This document shows, piece after piece, positions 55,916-57,284 of a DNA stretch of 57,284 bases. The stretch spans positions 60,811,406-60,868,689 of the forward strand of contig JBOZIK010000001.1 of the NCBI GenBank assembly GCA_051453625.1, in the 5' to 3' direction. The translations under genes were made by a program, and so were the position numbers. Within the stretch, counting starts at the first letter, position 1. Each line of letters starts with the position of its first letter. A model generated the notes under the pieces. It worked only from the letters and a program-made list of their open reading frames with translations, was not told the origin of the DNA and did no database searches. The DNA is from Welwitschia mirabilis (Eukaryota; Gnetophyta; Gnetopsida; Welwitschiales).

Positions 55916-56339
55916 GCTAGTCTCTTAGCAAAATTGTGTGTAAGCTACATACCATGGAAAATTGCAAGTTGAAAACATTTAAGTGTTGAACAAATAAGTC
56001 AGAAGAATTTCGATAATTTTGATGCTACTTTCACTTAAATGAGATGGATAAAACATCGAAGATAAAAGTTTAAGTGAAATTCCCACTCCCCCAATCAAAT
56101 CTAACTTTGTCCTCAAAGTTAATGATATGAAAGTTAAAATGCATATGAGAACAAAATTATACAAAAACTTAAGATGCATATGGCAATAAAAGGAAAGCAT
56201 TTCATTAAATTTTAAAAACCATTACATCAAAGAGGAGTTTATGCACTCTAAAAATGCAAAGCAATGCAAAGTGCATCTAAAAATGCATCGGAAAAAAGTA
56301 CAAAATGAAGTTTGAGAAATATTCTAACTGAAGGATCTT

Positions 56340-57184
56340 GGATGAGATATCGCTCTTTCAAGCTTCTTGTGTATTTCTTCTTGCTTTTTGGATATCTCTT
56401 TTTGTTTCCTGAAAATCCTCATCATGTTGCCCCAGAGCTTTCCTATCCAATTCTTTTGAGTTTTTGGCACTTGTTATAGAGATGTATCACTTGATGTAGA
56501 AGAAGAATGATGATGAGGAGAAGGAGGAAGAGGAGAAGAAGGTACATGAAAGGTTTCTGCCATGGGTTCTTTAACCTTCCTTTTAGTAATAGGAGGAGAA
56601 TATGAAGAAGTAGGAGCTTGAGAAGGAGTTGGAGAATGACCTTGAAATTATTCTTCTTATTCCTCTTATTGAAGTTCTCTTGGAATCCAATCTTCATTCA
56701 TGCACTTCTAGACTTGGGTGATCTTTTTGGGGGTAATGGTTTCTATGGATGTCCTCTCCCAATCCTCACATCTAGAGGTTGGAGAGAGGGCATTGTGAAG
56801 AAGATTTGAAACTAGACATGGGAGAGGTAAATTGCTCCTATTGTCTAGATGGGTAGCCATGGTCCTAAAAAGGCATTTGTGCATGTCAAATGGTTTACTA
56901 TCTTGGATGATTCTAATCATGTCCAAATGGCTACTATATACATCAATGACATGGGAGTTAAGCAAGATGTTTTTAATGATGAATCTAAAGAGGGCAAGTT
57001 GGTTTTTGTGGAAGTATGTGCAAGGTAAGGCACCCTCTTTATTAGAAGCATATTCAACATTTAAGGCTTCACAACAAGCACTAAGGGCTCTAGTAAGCAA
57101 AAAGGGTAGATCATTATGGTGGCTTACTTCAAAGATACTCTCTAAATTTCCTAAAGTGATAACAAAAGAACATGCCATGAACAT
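56340..57184 (-). CDS. 3' ORF of the second Athila-like element
   Basis: An open frame of 158 codons (57,184-56,708) continues after three stops into a proline/serine-rich and then charged, probably coiled-coil tail (FRKQKEISKKQEEIHKKLE, about 56,400-56,350). Landmarks: EGALPCTYFHKN, LALFRFIIKNIL, DMIRIIQDSKPF and CLFRTMATHLDN. It aligns along its length with the decayed ORF at 31.6-32.6 kb. Its place between pol and the polypurine tract and the general pattern fit the env-like or 'putative plant transposon protein' ORF of Athila elements. No enzymatic motif or convincing membrane segment is visible. Its true start may lie upstream, outside the window. Probably inactive because of the stops. 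Confidence 0.6.
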
Positions 57185-57284
57185 AAGAATGGATTACCCA
57201 AGAGTCCTCTGTTGGAAGTGAAGCCAAATCTCTTGATATTATTTATTCCTTTATAGTGTGACTTTATATATTTTATATAGTCCC

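Overview
This is a eukaryotic, plant nuclear window: AT-rich, gene-poor, full of decayed retrotransposons, and broken by runs of N that look like assembly gaps. The only host gene I recognise is the 3' part of a homogentisate solanesyltransferase (HST, plastid UbiA-family prenyltransferase of plastoquinone biosynthesis) on the minus strand. Its last four coding exons are at 26,385-26,502, 26,149-26,211, 25,941-25,973 and 2,150-2,224. The first three are separated by introns of about 175 bp; the last is reached across an intron of 23,716 bp. Very long introns stuffed with old repeats suggest a gymnosperm, probably a conifer. That is inference; nothing here proves the species.

Layout. 1-2,110: AT-rich sequence with a LINE endonuclease remnant. 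2,113-26,502: the HST 3' half. Its giant intron holds two copies of a hAT-associated repeat, a hAT transposase pseudogene (13.2-17.35 kb) split by a copia-type solo LTR (16,024-17,127, target duplication GATGA), an odd duplicated copia LTR (19.37-19.96 kb), a LINE RT scrap, a minus-strand copia gag with primer-binding site (21.3-22.0 kb), and two local tandem duplications. 26.5-29.76 kb: upstream HST intron with copia debris on both strands. 29,762-40,403: an Athila-like Ty3/gypsy element on the minus strand (LTRs about 1.37 kb, target duplication TTTTG) with gag, protease and a 3' ORF but no reverse transcriptase. 41.24-43.26 kb: a tandem duplication with a gap inside. 44.2-47.6 kb: a LINE on the minus strand. 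47,624-52,024: a compact copia element (target duplication ATCTC) with gag-protease only. 52.0-53.8 kb: a second, minus-strand copia gag. 54.2-54.6 kb: a LINE RT scrap. 54.6-57.28 kb: the 3' LTR and 3' ORF of a second Athila-like element that runs off the window.

How it fits together. No HST exon upstream of 26,502 is visible in the remaining 30.8 kb, so the gene probably has another very long intron. The transposons are sense and antisense passengers in that gene. The best leads for a second look are the solo LTR in the HST intron, with six 56-bp repeats each carrying two palindromic GGACGTCC sites 22 bp apart; the repeated absence of reverse transcriptase from the LTR elements; the compact gag-protease copia element with two matching LTRs and a matching target duplication; and the duplicated LTR-plus-flank structure at 19.4 kb.
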